Source: Humimonas sp964465015 (GTDB taxonomy: Bacteria > Gemmatimonadota > Gemmatimonadetes > Palauibacterales > Palauibacteraceae). From it: 64,000 bases of DNA. The notes beneath the pieces are model-generated. The model was given only the letters and a program-made list of their open reading frames with translations, did no database searches and was not told the origin of the DNA. Each line of letters begins with the position of its first letter. Position 1 is the first letter of the stretch. Shown piece after piece: positions 50,512 through 59,485 of the stretch. Location: assembly GCA_964465015.1 (NCBI GenBank), contig CAYXHP010000148.1:1-64000 (forward strand). Reading direction: 5' to 3'. The position numbers and the translations under genes are program-made.

Positions 50512-52122
50512 TTGAGCGTCGAGACACACCAGCAGGAGCAGTGGGGAACGCGCATCGGACTCATCCTGGCCATGGCGGGGAACGCCGTGGGGCTGGGAAA
50601 CTTTCTCCGTTTCCCGGTACAGGCCGCCCAGAACGGCGGCGGCACCTTCATGATCCCCTACTTCGTGTCGTTCCTGGTCCTGGGCATTCCGCTCATGTGG
50701 ATCGAGTGGACGATCGGACGCTTCGGGGGAAAGTTCGGTCACGGTAGCCTGCCCGGCATGTTCGACGAGCTCACCGACCGGAAGAAGCCGTGGGCCAAGT
50801 ACCTGGGCGTGCTCGGCCTGGTCACGCCCCTGGTGGTGTTCATCTACTACACCTACGTGGTCTCGTGGATGCTGGGGTTCAGCTTCTTCAGCGCCACCGG
50901 GGGATATTTCGGCCTGGGTCAGGTCGGCCAGATGCGCCACTACCTGTACTCCTTCCAGAACATCTTCGACTCCTCGATGCACGGGGGCTGGCTGGCGCTG
51001 CTGTTCTTCATCCTCACCCTCCTCTTCCTGGGCTGGGTACTGTCACGCGGAATCAGCGGCGGTATCGAGAAGCTGGCCCTCATCGGGATGCCGCTGTTGT
51101 TCATCTTCGCCCTCGTTCTCATGGTGCGGGTCCTCACCCTGCCGGCCGTGAAAGCCTCCCCGGCCCAGGGGCTCAACTTCATCTGGAATCCGCACTGGAC
51201 CAGCCTCTCCGACCCCAAGGTGTGGCTGGCCGCGGCGGGACAGATGTTCTTCACACTCTCACTGGGGGCGGGACAGATCCACGCCTACGCGTCGTATCTG
51301 GACGCGCACGAGGACGTGACCCTCACCGGGTTGTCCACCGCGGCCACGAACGAGTTCGCCGAGGTCGTGCTCGGGGGCACGATCGCGATCACCGCGGCCG
51401 TGGTGTTCTTCGGGGTGAGCGGCGCCGTATCGATCGCGAAGGGGGGCACGTTCGATCTGGGGATCGTGGCCATGGGCGTGGTCTTCCAGGGCCTTCCGGG
51501 GCCGCAGATCTGGGGGCAGGTATTCGGCGTGCTTTGGTTCTTCCTGCTGTTCATCGCCGGGATCACCTCCTGCGTGGCCCTGGCCACCCCCACGATCAGC
51601 TTTCTGCAGGAGGAGTTCGCGTGGACGCGCCGGCGCGCCTCGTACGGTGTCATGGGTGTGGCGCTCCTCCTGGGGCTGACACACGTCGTCTTCTATCAGC
51701 ACGGCTTCATGTCCGAGTGGGACTACTGGGCGGGCACCTTCGGCCTGGTGGTGCTGGCCACGATCGAGATCTTCCTGTTCTCGTTCGGGTTCGGCATCGA
51801 TCGCGGCTGGGAGGAGATGCACCACGGGGCGGACCTCAGGGTGCCGGCCCTGTTCAAGCCGATCATGAAGTGGGTCACGCCGGCGTTCCTGGTGCTTCTG
51901 TTCGCGTGGTGGGGGTGGAGCGAGGCCATACCGACCTTCCTCATGCACGGGGTTTCCAACCCGGCCGACATCCCCTACCGGTGGGCCAGCCGCGGACTCA
52001 TCGTGATGCTGGGCCTCGTGGGACTGTGGCTCATCCGGGTGGCGTGGCGCAGGAAGGCGGCTCGGGCCGCCGGCACCGGAGGCGCCCCGGGCGAGGCCGG
52101 GCCGGCCGCGTCGGCTCGATAG
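50512..52122 (+). CDS. SLC6/NSS-family sodium-dependent amino acid transporter
   Basis: A 536-residue integral membrane protein with about twelve TM helices. TM1 carries the family signature NAVGLGNFLRFPVQAAQNGGGTF and WIEWTIGRFGG follows; TM6-region ITSCVALATPTISF and LSLGAGQIHAYASYL match the unwound helices that hold substrate and Na+. The TTG at 50512 has GGAGG seven bases upstream. A small membrane protein gene follows 15 bases later, as in the MetP-MetS (methionine/alanine) importer. Substrate likely a neutral amino acid. Confidence 0.92.
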   Translation: MSVETHQQEQWGTRIGLILAMAGNAVGLGNFLRFPVQAAQNGGGTFMIPYFVSFLVLGIPLMWIEWTIGRFGGKFGHGSLPGMFDELTDRKKPWAKYLGVLGLVTPLVVFIYYTYVVSWMLGFSFFSATGGYFGLGQVGQMRHYLYSFQNIFDSSMHGGWLALLFFILTLLFLGWVLSRGISGGIEKLALIGMPLLFIFALVLMVRVLTLPAVKASPAQGLNFIWNPHWTSLSDPKVWLAAAGQMFFTLSLGAGQIHAYASYLDAHEDVTLTGLSTAATNEFAEVVLGGTIAITAAVVFFGVSGAVSIAKGGTFDLGIVAMGVVFQGLPGPQIWGQVFGVLWFFLLFIAGITSCVALATPTISFLQEEFAWTRRRASYGVMGVALLLGLTHVVFYQHGFMSEWDYWAGTFGLVVLATIEIFLFSFGFGIDRGWEEMHHGADLRVPALFKPIMKWVTPAFLVLLFAWWGWSEAIPTFLMHGVSNPADIPYRWASRGLIVMLGLVGLWLIRVAWRRKAARAAGTGGAPGEAGPAASAR

Positions 52123-52137
52123 AGGAGGCGAGGGACG

Positions 52138-52335
52138 ATGCAGAACGGAGGGCTGACCGGATTCGCGGCCGTGTTCATGGCCGTCAGCATGGGATCGGTG
52201 ACGATCCTCATGGTGTGGTGCTTCTACCGCATCCTCACCCAGCCCGACTCGTCGGGCCCGGTCGGGGGGGACCGGCCGGAGGGCGCGGGTGGGGAGGGCA
52301 CGCCCGGGCCGAGCCGGGAAGCGGGGAACCTGTGA
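52138..52335 (+). CDS. metS: MetS-like small subunit of the NSS transporter
   Basis: A 65-residue protein with one TM helix (FAAVFMAVSMGSVTILMVWCFYRIL) and a Gly/Glu-rich tail. Position directly behind an SLC6-type gene and the shape match MetS, the small subunit required by MetP in Corynebacterium. GAGGCGAGGG lies upstream of the ATG. The assignment rests on size, topology and context, not on strict identity. Confidence 0.75.
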   Translation: MQNGGLTGFAAVFMAVSMGSVTILMVWCFYRILTQPDSSGPVGGDRPEGAGGEGTPGPSREAGNL

Positions 52336-52357
52336 GGTCGGTCCCCGGGGTTCGGTC

Positions 52358-53398
52358 GTGACCGCGGCGCGCGGATCCGGCGACAGGCCGGTGAGCCGCC
52401 CTGGGCCCGAGCGCCGCGAGGCGCTGGTCGGGCTCCGGGATGTGCTCGAGCGCTGCCACAGGGTGGCGCTCACCACCCATGTGAACGCGGACGGGGACGG
52501 CGCGGGGAGCGAGGTGGCGGCGGCGCTGTATCTGGAGGAGAGGGGACTCGAGGTCGCGATCGTGAACCCGACGCCCTTTCCGCCCATGTTCGAGTTCCTC
52601 CTGGACGGCCGGAAGACCTGGACGCCCGAGCGGGAGGAGGGACGCCGGGCGCTCGAGGACGCCGACGCCATCCTCATCCTCGACACCTCGGAGGCGTCGC
52701 GCATCGGCTCGGTGGCCGAGCGGATCGATGGCCTCAGGGTGCTGGTGATCGATCACCATCCGCCTACGCCGCGCGCCCTCGGCGAAACGGTGGTGCTCGA
52801 TCCGACGGCCTGCGCCACCGGCGAGCTGGTCTACGACCTCCTCGCGCTGGAGGGTCGGCGTCCGAACGTCGCCCAGGCGCGCGCGCTCTACGTGGCGATC
52901 GTCACGGACACGGGTTCCTTCCGGTTCGGCAACACCACGCCCCGCGCTCACGCCATCGCCGCCGAGCTGCTCCGGGCCGGCGTAGACGTCGAGGGCATGT
53001 TCCGCCGGCTGTTCGCGCGCTACACGGAGTCGGGCCTCGAGCTCCTGAAGAGGACGCTGGCGACGCTCCAGGTGGATCGAGAGCACGCCATCGCGTGGGT
53101 GACGTTGCGCGACGTGGATGTCCAGGACACGGGCGCGGACGCCGAGGACCGTGAGGGCCTGGTGGAGTATCCGCGGCGACTGGACGGGGTCGAGGTGGCG
53201 ATCCTGTTCCGGGAGCTCGCCGATGGCCGGACCAAGATCTCCGTGCGATCCAACGGCCGGGTGGACGTGGCGGAGGTGGCGCGGGACTTCGGCGGAGGAG
53301 GACACCCGCAGGCGGCCGGAGCCCTCGTGGCCGAGCCGCTGGACGTCACCCGGCGCCGGGTGGTCGAGCGGGTGCGTCGCGCCGTGGAGGAAGCCTGA
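52358..53398 (+). CDS. NrnA-like DHH phosphoesterase
   Basis: A ~346-residue protein: LTTHVNADGDGAGSEVAAAL, VIDHHPPTPRAL (DHH), TDTGSFRFGNTTPRAH, and RDFGGGGHPQAAGALV (DHHA1). Family members turn oligoribonucleotides of 2-5 nt and pAp into mononucleotides. Starts are GTG 52358 or GTG 52391, both without a clear site; it begins 22 bases after metS. The second DHH gene in the window lies at 47828. Confidence 0.9.
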   Translation: MTAARGSGDRPVSRPGPERREALVGLRDVLERCHRVALTTHVNADGDGAGSEVAAALYLEERGLEVAIVNPTPFPPMFEFLLDGRKTWTPEREEGRRALEDADAILILDTSEASRIGSVAERIDGLRVLVIDHHPPTPRALGETVVLDPTACATGELVYDLLALEGRRPNVAQARALYVAIVTDTGSFRFGNTTPRAHAIAAELLRAGVDVEGMFRRLFARYTESGLELLKRTLATLQVDREHAIAWVTLRDVDVQDTGADAEDREGLVEYPRRLDGVEVAILFRELADGRTKISVRSNGRVDVAEVARDFGGGGHPQAAGALVAEPLDVTRRRVVERVRRAVEEA

Positions 53399-53466
53399 GC
53401 GCGGCCGACGCGGACCGGGCCGCGCCCTGCGCGGAGTCGTCCGCCCGGGGCGGCGCCCCGGACGAG

Positions 53467-53973
53467 GTGCCGGGCCGCTCGGGAGACGTGACCGGCGATC
53501 TGCCCGAACCGGTTCCAGCTCCGGTGGCTCGCCGGCTCGTGCAGGTCGCCAGCCGGGTCGCTCCGCCGGTGATCGAGGAGATCTGGATCTTCCCCCCTCT
53601 GCCGGACCTGGAGGAATCCTCCGAATTCGTCGTCTTCACCCGCCGGGAAGAGGATGGCCGCCTTCGCCTCTACACGGCGCGGCCACGAGCCCGAGCGGCG
53701 GACCCGGACGCGGAGGAGGTCACGGCGCACGGGGCCGTCCCACCGGACCGGGTGCCTCGCCTCCTCGCACGCTTCCAGCGACGCGTCGGGACCGAGCACG
53801 AGCCCGTGCACGTGGCGCTGGGCGGCTCGGAACGGCGGTGGCGCGCCCTCGTCCGACTCGCCTTCCCGGAGGTGGCCGAGGGGGATGCGCCCGTCGGAGA
53901 GGCGGCGGAACCGGGCGCCGGCCCCCGCTCCGCGGCCGGCGCGGACGTTGATGGGGGCGGCACGAATCCTTAG
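53467..53973 (+). CDS. Hypothetical protein downstream of nrnA-like gene
   Basis: A 168-residue protein rich in Arg, Ala and Pro. The core (VIEEIWIFPPLPDLEESSEFVVFTRREEDG, LRLYTARPRA) reads like strands of a soluble domain; RRWRALVRLAFPEV is amphipathic. The GTG at 53467 is the first start in an open frame from the previous stop, so a later start is possible. I do not recognise the family. Confidence 0.6.
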   Translation: MPGRSGDVTGDLPEPVPAPVARRLVQVASRVAPPVIEEIWIFPPLPDLEESSEFVVFTRREEDGRLRLYTARPRARAADPDAEEVTAHGAVPPDRVPRLLARFQRRVGTEHEPVHVALGGSERRWRALVRLAFPEVAEGDAPVGEAAEPGAGPRSAAGADVDGGGTNP

Positions 53974-53976
53974 CTT
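53948..53976 (+). promoter_or_regulatory. Sigma70-type promoter for the Fur-family gene
   Basis: TTGATG (53948-53953), 17-base spacer, TAGCTT (53971-53976), overlapping the end of the preceding gene. Transcription would begin near 53983, so an in-frame ATG at 53951 cannot be the Fur start. Confidence 0.6.
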
Positions 53977-54049
53977 CATCGCGATCGTGGCGGGCCGTCC
54001 GCGGACGGCTCCGGACGGTGAACGCGAGCGATGGCGGCGGCGGCGATCC

Positions 54050-54502
54050 GTGGGTGAGGGTGAGGCACAAAGGCGACCGGCCGAGGAGCTCGAAGCGGAG
54101 CTCCGCGAGGCCCTCGAGGCCGACGGGCACCGTTTCACGGCACAGCGCGCGGCCGTGTACGACGTGTTGGACGGCTCCCTCTCGCACCCCACCGCGGACG
54201 AGATCTTCACGTCCGTGCGCGAGCGGCTCCCCGACATCAGCCTGGCCACGGTCTACAAGGCGCTCGAGGCCTTCGTGAGCTGCGGCCTGGCGAGAAAGCT
54301 CACCCTCGGAGACGGCCCCGCTCGCTACGATGGTCGTACGGACGAGCACGAGCACGTGCGCTGTCTGAGTTGCGGCCGGGTGTCCGATGTGGACGATGTC
54401 AGCCTCGCCTCCTGGGTCGATTCCGTGGCGAGGAAGACGGACTTCCGAATCGTCAACTACCGCCTGGAGCTCCTGGGACACTGCTCGATCTGTCGAGGCT
54501 GA
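54050..54502 (+). CDS. Fur-family transcriptional regulator (PerR/Zur-like)
   Basis: About 150 residues from the GTG at 54050. The winged helix has HRFTAQRAAVYDVLDGSLSHPTADEIFTSVRERLPDISLATVYKALE in pieces and EHEHVRCLSCGRVSDVDD, with two CxxC pairs (CLSC and CSIC) for structural zinc. The regulatory site uses His and Asp/Glu. PerR, Fur and Zur cannot be told apart by eye. The gene follows its own promoter; the next gene encodes the arginine decarboxylase, 148 bases on. GTG choice: no good ribosome site, but length agrees with the family. Confidence 0.85.
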   Translation: MGEGEAQRRPAEELEAELREALEADGHRFTAQRAAVYDVLDGSLSHPTADEIFTSVRERLPDISLATVYKALEAFVSCGLARKLTLGDGPARYDGRTDEHEHVRCLSCGRVSDVDDVSLASWVDSVARKTDFRIVNYRLELLGHCSICRG

Positions 54503-54650
54503 CGCCCGGGTCCGAGCCGACGATCGAGCGCCCGGGCCCGATCCGCGCGCCACGCCGGTGCCGCCGCCCTCCACGGTCACGATCCGGAGCGAGGGGCGTC
54601 GTGCGCGCCGCTCGCGCTCCCGCACCCACCACGCCTGACCGGAGGATCCA

Positions 54651-55214
54651 GTGCCGTTCGAAGCGGTGAGTTTCGTCCCATCGCGGATGTTCCTTACGTC
54701 CGGCGTGGGGATCCACAGGGAGCGACTCTCCTCGTTCGAGATGGCCCTTCGGGATGCACGGATCGCCCGCTACAACCTGGTCGGGGTCTCCTCCATCTTC
54801 CCTCCCCATTGCGAAATGGTGGACGTGGAGGAGGGGCTCGATCGACTCCAGCCGGGACAGATCGTGTTCTCCGTCATGGCTCGCTCCGAGACCAACGAGC
54901 CCAGCCGCCTCATCGCCTCGAGCATCGGCCTGGCGATCCCCAAGAACCCGGAGCAGTTCGGGTATCTCTCCGAGCACCACAGCTACGGTGAGACGGCCGG
55001 CCACGCCGGGAATTACGCGGAGGACCTCGCCGCCAGCATGCTCGCCACCGTGCTCGGGATACCGTTCGACCCCGACGCCGCCTGGGACGAGCAGCGCCAG
55101 GTTTGGAGCCTCTCCGACCAGATCGTGAGGACCACGAACATCACGGCGGCGGTCGAGGGCCCGGACGATGGGCGCTGGGCGACCGTCGTCTCGGCCGCCA
55201 TCTTCTGTGGCTGA
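54651..55214 (+). CDS. pdaD: Pyruvoyl-dependent arginine decarboxylase
   Basis: A 187-residue proenzyme. YNLVGVSSIFPPHCEMV holds the self-cleavage Ser-Ser pair (residues 47-48), from which the pyruvoyl group forms on the alpha chain. SRLIASSIGLAIPKN and GYLSEHHSYGETAGHAGNYAEDLA match the family. It makes agmatine from arginine. GTG start at 54651. The agmatinase gene follows after 72 bases, so the pair makes putrescine. Confidence 0.95.
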   Translation: MPFEAVSFVPSRMFLTSGVGIHRERLSSFEMALRDARIARYNLVGVSSIFPPHCEMVDVEEGLDRLQPGQIVFSVMARSETNEPSRLIASSIGLAIPKNPEQFGYLSEHHSYGETAGHAGNYAEDLAASMLATVLGIPFDPDAAWDEQRQVWSLSDQIVRTTNITAAVEGPDDGRWATVVSAAIFCG

Positions 55215-55286
55215 TCGTTGACCTCGGCCCGCTGTCCCTTCCCCGTGGAGCTCTCCGGCCTGTCGTGGACCACGGGAGAGAACTTC

Positions 55287-56192
55287 ATGGGCCACGGGGC
55301 CGATGCTCCCGATTGGAACGCCGCGCGCGCCGTGGTCCTGCCGGTACCCTACGAGGCCACGACCAGCTACGGGGCCGGGACGAAGGAGGGTCCGGGGGCG
55401 ATCCTGTCCGCGTCCCGCTACGTGGAGCTGTACGACGAGGAGCTGGACGCCGAGCCGTGGAAGGCCGGGATCTGCACGCTTCCCTACCTGGAGCTTCCCG
55501 GCTCGGGTCCCGAGGAGGCGGTGCGGACGCTGCGGGAGGCGTACACCCGTCTCCTGGGCGTATCCGCGGACCGCTTCGTCGTCATGCTCGGCGGCGAACA
55601 CTCGATCACGAGCGCCCCGGTGCACGCCTGGCTGGATCGGCTGGGCGGAGAGCTGTCGGTCCTGCAGCTCGATGCCCATTCCGACCTGCGGGAGAGCTAC
55701 CACGACACGCCGTGGAGCCACGCGTGCGTGATGCGGCGCGTGCTGGACCGGACCTCGCGGATCACGGCCGTCGGCATCCGGTCGCTCACGGGGGAGGAGC
55801 GCCGGCTCATCCGGGACGTGGGAATCACCACGATCTTCGCCGAGGAACTGCGGGACGATGGCTGGGTCGAGCGGGCGCTGGACAGTCTCGGGCCCAACGT
55901 GTACGTGACGTTCGATGTCGACTTCTTCGACCCCGCGCTCCTGCCGGCCACGGGAACGCCCGAGCCGGGAGGCGGGAGCTGGTGGGATGCGCTGGACCTG
56001 CTGCGGGCCGTATTCCGGGAGCGGAACGTCGTCGGCGCCGACATCGTCGAGCTCGCGCCCGGGCTCGGCTCGCACTCCTCCGGCGTGGTGGCCGCGAAGC
56101 TGGCCTACAAGATGATCGGCTACCGCTTCCCGGAGGCCGGGGCCGCCGTGACGGCAGACGCCGAGGGAGCTCCCCCGGCGGGCACGGATTGA
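55287..56192 (+). CDS. speB: Agmatinase / ureohydrolase
   Basis: A 301-residue Mn-dependent ureohydrolase: VMLGGEHSITSAPVHAW, QLDAHSDLRESYHDTPWSHACVMRR (DAHxD) and VTFDVDFFDPALLPATGTPEPGG carry the two-Mn ligands; HSSGV closes the active site. It removes urea from agmatine to give putrescine. ATG 55287 has GGGAGAG upstream; an in-frame TTG at 55218 is less likely. Together with the decarboxylase gene it forms a two-step polyamine route. Arginase is excluded by length and context, not by residue. Confidence 0.93.
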   Translation: MGHGADAPDWNAARAVVLPVPYEATTSYGAGTKEGPGAILSASRYVELYDEELDAEPWKAGICTLPYLELPGSGPEEAVRTLREAYTRLLGVSADRFVVMLGGEHSITSAPVHAWLDRLGGELSVLQLDAHSDLRESYHDTPWSHACVMRRVLDRTSRITAVGIRSLTGEERRLIRDVGITTIFAEELRDDGWVERALDSLGPNVYVTFDVDFFDPALLPATGTPEPGGGSWWDALDLLRAVFRERNVVGADIVELAPGLGSHSSGVVAAKLAYKMIGYRFPEAGAAVTADAEGAPPAGTD

Positions 56193-56205
56193 GCCGGCGG
56201 CGTCC

Positions 56206-56934
56206 ATGAGTCTCGGCATCTTCGTCGCCTTCCTGGCCGGGATCCTCTCCTTCCTCTCGCCCTGCGTCCTGCCGCTCGTACCGTCCTACCTGTCCTTCGT
56301 GGCGGGCGTCGGAATGGAGGAGCTCGAGAACGGCAGCGGCGAGGTCCGCCGGACGGCCTTCGTGCACGCCCTCCTGTTCGTGGCCGGCTTCAGCCTGGTG
56401 TTCATGGGCCTGGGCGCCTCGGCCAGCGTGTTCGGTCACGTTCTGCACGACTACCAGCGGTGGATCGCGCGCATCGGGGGCGCTCTGGTGATCCTGTTCG
56501 GCCTCCACCTCCTCGGGATCACGCCCCTCCGTCCTCTCCTGCGCGAGAAGCGCGTGCAGCTGCGCAGCCGTCCGGTCGGGATGCTGGGGGCGGTGGTCGT
56601 GGGCGTGACCTTCGGTGCCGGCTGGACGCCGTGCATCGGACCGGTGCTGGGAGGGATCCTGACCTACGCGGCCACGCAGGAGAAGCTGGCCGAGGGCGTG
56701 GGGCTCCTGGCGGTCTACTCCGCCGGCCTGGCGCTTCCGTTCCTCGCGGCGGCGGCGGCGCTGTCGCGGTTCCTCACCGTGTTCCGCCGCTTCCGGCGTT
56801 ACATCCCCTGGGTGGAGCGGGTGAGCGGCGTCCTGCTGGTGGCCGTGGGAGTCCTGCTCGTGAGTGGGAAGTTCACGGTGCTCGCGTCGTGGGCGACGCG
56901 CTTCACGCCCGACTTCCTGCTGCGGAGGCTTTGA
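56206..56934 (+). CDS. ccdA: Cytochrome c biogenesis protein CcdA
   Basis: A 242-residue membrane protein with six TM helices. Cys in FLSPCVLPLVPSYLSF and GWTPCIGPVLGGIL are the redox pair that passes electrons across the membrane to periplasmic thiol proteins for cytochrome c maturation or thioredoxin-like proteins. It lies 13 bases after speB, likely co-transcribed. DsbD fusions are excluded because no periplasmic domain is present. Confidence 0.93.
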   Translation: MSLGIFVAFLAGILSFLSPCVLPLVPSYLSFVAGVGMEELENGSGEVRRTAFVHALLFVAGFSLVFMGLGASASVFGHVLHDYQRWIARIGGALVILFGLHLLGITPLRPLLREKRVQLRSRPVGMLGAVVVGVTFGAGWTPCIGPVLGGILTYAATQEKLAEGVGLLAVYSAGLALPFLAAAAALSRFLTVFRRFRRYIPWVERVSGVLLVAVGVLLVSGKFTVLASWATRFTPDFLLRRL

Positions 56935-56976
56935 GGTCCGACCCACGCGCCTCCGGCGGCGGCCGGATCTCCGCCG

Positions 56977-57351
56977 TCAGCCGCAGGCCTCGTGTAGGGC
57001 GGCGTGGAGCTGCCCGCCGGTGAGGGGCTTGATCAGGTAGGCCGACGCTCCCGCCCCGAGGCAGTCCCGCTTCGTCTTCTCGTCGTTCTCTCCCGTGAGA
57101 ACCACCAGCGCCGAGCTGGGGGCCGCTTTCCGGAGGCGCTCTATGAGCTCGGGGCCGGACAGGTCGGGCAGGCCGATGTCGGCCACGATGGCGGCGGGCG
57201 CGGCGTCCTCCGTGAGCCGCTGGAGCGCCTCCGCGCCGCTGCCGGCGACCTCCACCGACAGCCCGCGCGCGCCGAGCACCACCTGGAATGCGCTCCGCAG
57301 GCCCTCGTCGTCCTCGATCAGGAGAATGCGAGCCGCGTCCGGGAGCGGCAT
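56977..57351 (-). CDS. Single-domain response regulator (CheY-like)
   Basis: A 124-residue receiver domain: LLIEDDEGLRSAFQVVL, phosphoacceptor Asp in IVADIGLPDLSG, VVLTGENDEK and YLIKPLTGG with the conserved Lys. It has no output domain. The partner kinase is not adjacent. GAGAGG lies before the ATG. It is convergent with ccdA and upstream (on the minus strand) of nothing coding for 200 bases. Confidence 0.92.
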   Translation of the reverse strand: MPLPDAARILLIEDDEGLRSAFQVVLGARGLSVEVAGSGAEALQRLTEDAAPAAIVADIGLPDLSGPELIERLRKAAPSSALVVLTGENDEKTKRDCLGAGASAYLIKPLTGGQLHAALHEACG

Positions 57352-57553
57352 GGATCAGCCCTCTCGCGCCGGGCGATCCCCGGCGGCGGCAGCGTCCGGC
57401 CACGCCGGCGCTGTCCGGTACCGGAGCCGCGTGGCATCCGAACGGGCGGATTCGGGAATCGAGGGAACGGCCGGCAACGGAAAGTCCTCTACGATGCCCT
57501 CGTTCAGAGGTGGGAGCCCCGTCGTCGGGCCCCCGATTTCGCGAAGCGACAGA

Positions 57554-59485
57554 CTACCCGTCGGCAGAAGCTCCGGCAAGAGATCCCGGGCCGCGGTACG
57601 ACTCGAGCTCCTCGGCCAGCAGCTGGCGTTTGAGCAGGCGCGCGTATACGCCGTCGCGGGCCAGCAGCTCCCCGTGGGTCCCTTCCTCGACCAGCTCGCC
57701 GCCTTCCAGCACCAGGATGCGGTCGGCCTCCCGGACGGCGGAGACGCGGTGGGAGATGATCAGGGCCGTACGCTGGCGGAGATAGCCGCGCAGGCCCGCG
57801 AGAATGGCCTTCTCCGTGACGGTGTCCACCGCGGACAGCGCATCGTCGAGCACGAGAATGGGAGCGTCGCGGAGAAGCGCCCGCGCCAGCGTGGCTCGCT
57901 GCTTCTGCCCGCCGGAGAGATTGACGCCGCGCTCCCCGATCCGGGTTTCGATCCCCTCGGGGAGGATCGCCAGCGTCTCGCGCAGCTGAGCGATCTCGAG
58001 CGCGCGCTCGAGGTCGGCCTCGGTGGGGACTCCGTTCCCGGTGGACGGATCTCCGTCCGCGTTCGGGCCCGCTCCGTCCGCCCCGAGACCCGAGCCGGCC
58101 TTCGGGGACCCGTCCGTCGAGGCTCCGGCCCGGCCCGCCGCCCCCGGCGACGGGGGCTCGCCCGCCGCGTCCGGAGTCGGGAGGACCAGGTTCCGCCGCA
58201 GGCGCATGCTGAACAGGAACGGCTCCTGGGGCACGACCGAGATCGCGTCACGCAGGGTCGCGAGCGGGAGCTCACGGACCGGGATTCCGTCGATGAGCAC
58301 CCGTCCCGCGGTCGTGTCGTACAGGCGCGGAATGAGGCGGGCGAGCGTGGTCTTGCCGCTTCCCGTGCCGCCCACCAGGGCCACGGTTTCGCCCGGCTCG
58401 ATGCGGAAGCTGACGTGGCTCAGAACGGCATGCTCGGTCCCGGGATACCGGAACGAGACGTCCTCGAACTCGACCCGGCCGCGGATCCTCTCGGGATTTC
58501 GCGGCTCGGCCGGGTCGGCGACGGCTGGTTCCGTGCCCAGGAGCTCGTTGATGCGGCCCATGGAGGCCGCCCCGCGCTGGAACAGGTTGGTGACCCAGCC
58601 CAGGGCGATCATCGGCCAGGTGAGGAGGACGAGGAGCGTGATGAACATGACGAAGTCCCCCAGGGTGATGACGCCCCGCATCACCTGGAGACCCCCGTAC
58701 CAGAGTACGATGACCGCGGCGAGACCCGCGAAGACGGTGAGCGCCGGATGGAAGGCGCCCCACACGCGCGCCAGGCTCATGTTGCGCTCCAGGTACTCCT
58801 CGTTGAAGCCGTCGAACTCCCGTCCCTGGGTCGCCTCCTGTCCGTACGCCTTCACGATCCGGATCCCGGCCAGGTTCTCCTGCACGAAGTTCGACAGCTC
58901 GCTGAACTGGGCCTGGATGCGCTCGAACCGCCGGTGGATCTCGCGGCCGAATCCGTACACCGCCGCGGGCAGGATCACCATCGGGAGCAGAGTGAGGACC
59001 GTGAGCTCCACGTCGGTCCGCAGCATGAGGACGAGCACCAGCACCGACATCGTGGCCGTGTTGACCAGGTACATGATGGCGGGCCCGGCCACCTGCCGGA
59101 CCGCCAGGACGTCGTTGGTGGCCCGGCTCATGAGATCCCCAGTCCGCCACTCGTCGTAGAATTGCGCCGGCAGGCGCAGGAGGTGGTCGAACAGGTCACC
59201 TCGGAGATCGCGCTCGAGCTTTCGGCTGATGCCGTTCAGCAGCTCCCGCTGGCCGTAGCGAGCCACGCCGCCCAGAAGCGCGGTCAGCACGATGAGCCCT
59301 GCGTACCGGAAGATCACGGAGCGGCTGAGCTCCGTCTGCATGGCGTCGATCGCGTACTTGAGGAGCAGGGGTGCGGCCACGCTGAACAGGTTGCTGACCA
59401 CGACCAGCACCAGCCCGAGAAGAACGCCCCGCCAGTAGGGACGCAGGTACGGGACGAGGGTCCGCAGCTGCTTCACGCCCGGCAC
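57554..59485 (-). CDS. MsbA-like ABC exporter with an insert in the nucleotide-binding domain
   Basis: A 643-residue half-transporter. Six TM helices cover residues ~20-310; the NBD has Walker A GGTGSGKTTLARL, Q-loop VPQEPFLFSMRLRRNLVL, signature NLSGGQKQRATLARALL, Walker B ILVLDDALSAVDT and H-loop ISHRVSAVREADRI. A Gly/Ala/Pro-rich insert (residues 439-485, nucleotides 58031-58171) separates the Q-loop from the signature. It would form a homodimer exporting lipids or drugs. The GTG start lies 309 bases from the next plus-strand gene. Confidence 0.92.
   Translation of the reverse strand: MPGVKQLRTLVPYLRPYWRGVLLGLVLVVVSNLFSVAAPLLLKYAIDAMQTELSRSVIFRYAGLIVLTALLGGVARYGQRELLNGISRKLERDLRGDLFDHLLRLPAQFYDEWRTGDLMSRATNDVLAVRQVAGPAIMYLVNTATMSVLVLVLMLRTDVELTVLTLLPMVILPAAVYGFGREIHRRFERIQAQFSELSNFVQENLAGIRIVKAYGQEATQGREFDGFNEEYLERNMSLARVWGAFHPALTVFAGLAAVIVLWYGGLQVMRGVITLGDFVMFITLLVLLTWPMIALGWVTNLFQRGAASMGRINELLGTEPAVADPAEPRNPERIRGRVEFEDVSFRYPGTEHAVLSHVSFRIEPGETVALVGGTGSGKTTLARLIPRLYDTTAGRVLIDGIPVRELPLATLRDAISVVPQEPFLFSMRLRRNLVLPTPDAAGEPPSPGAAGRAGASTDGSPKAGSGLGADGAGPNADGDPSTGNGVPTEADLERALEIAQLRETLAILPEGIETRIGERGVNLSGGQKQRATLARALLRDAPILVLDDALSAVDTVTEKAILAGLRGYLRQRTALIISHRVSAVREADRILVLEGGELVEEGTHGELLARDGVYARLLKRQLLAEELESYRGPGSLAGASADG

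Noticed and set aside
53951..54049. Upstream ATG start for the Fur-family protein
   Set aside because: A TTGATG/TAGCTT promoter at 53948-53976 overlaps this ATG, so it would not be in the transcript; the extra residues are unlike Fur proteins.
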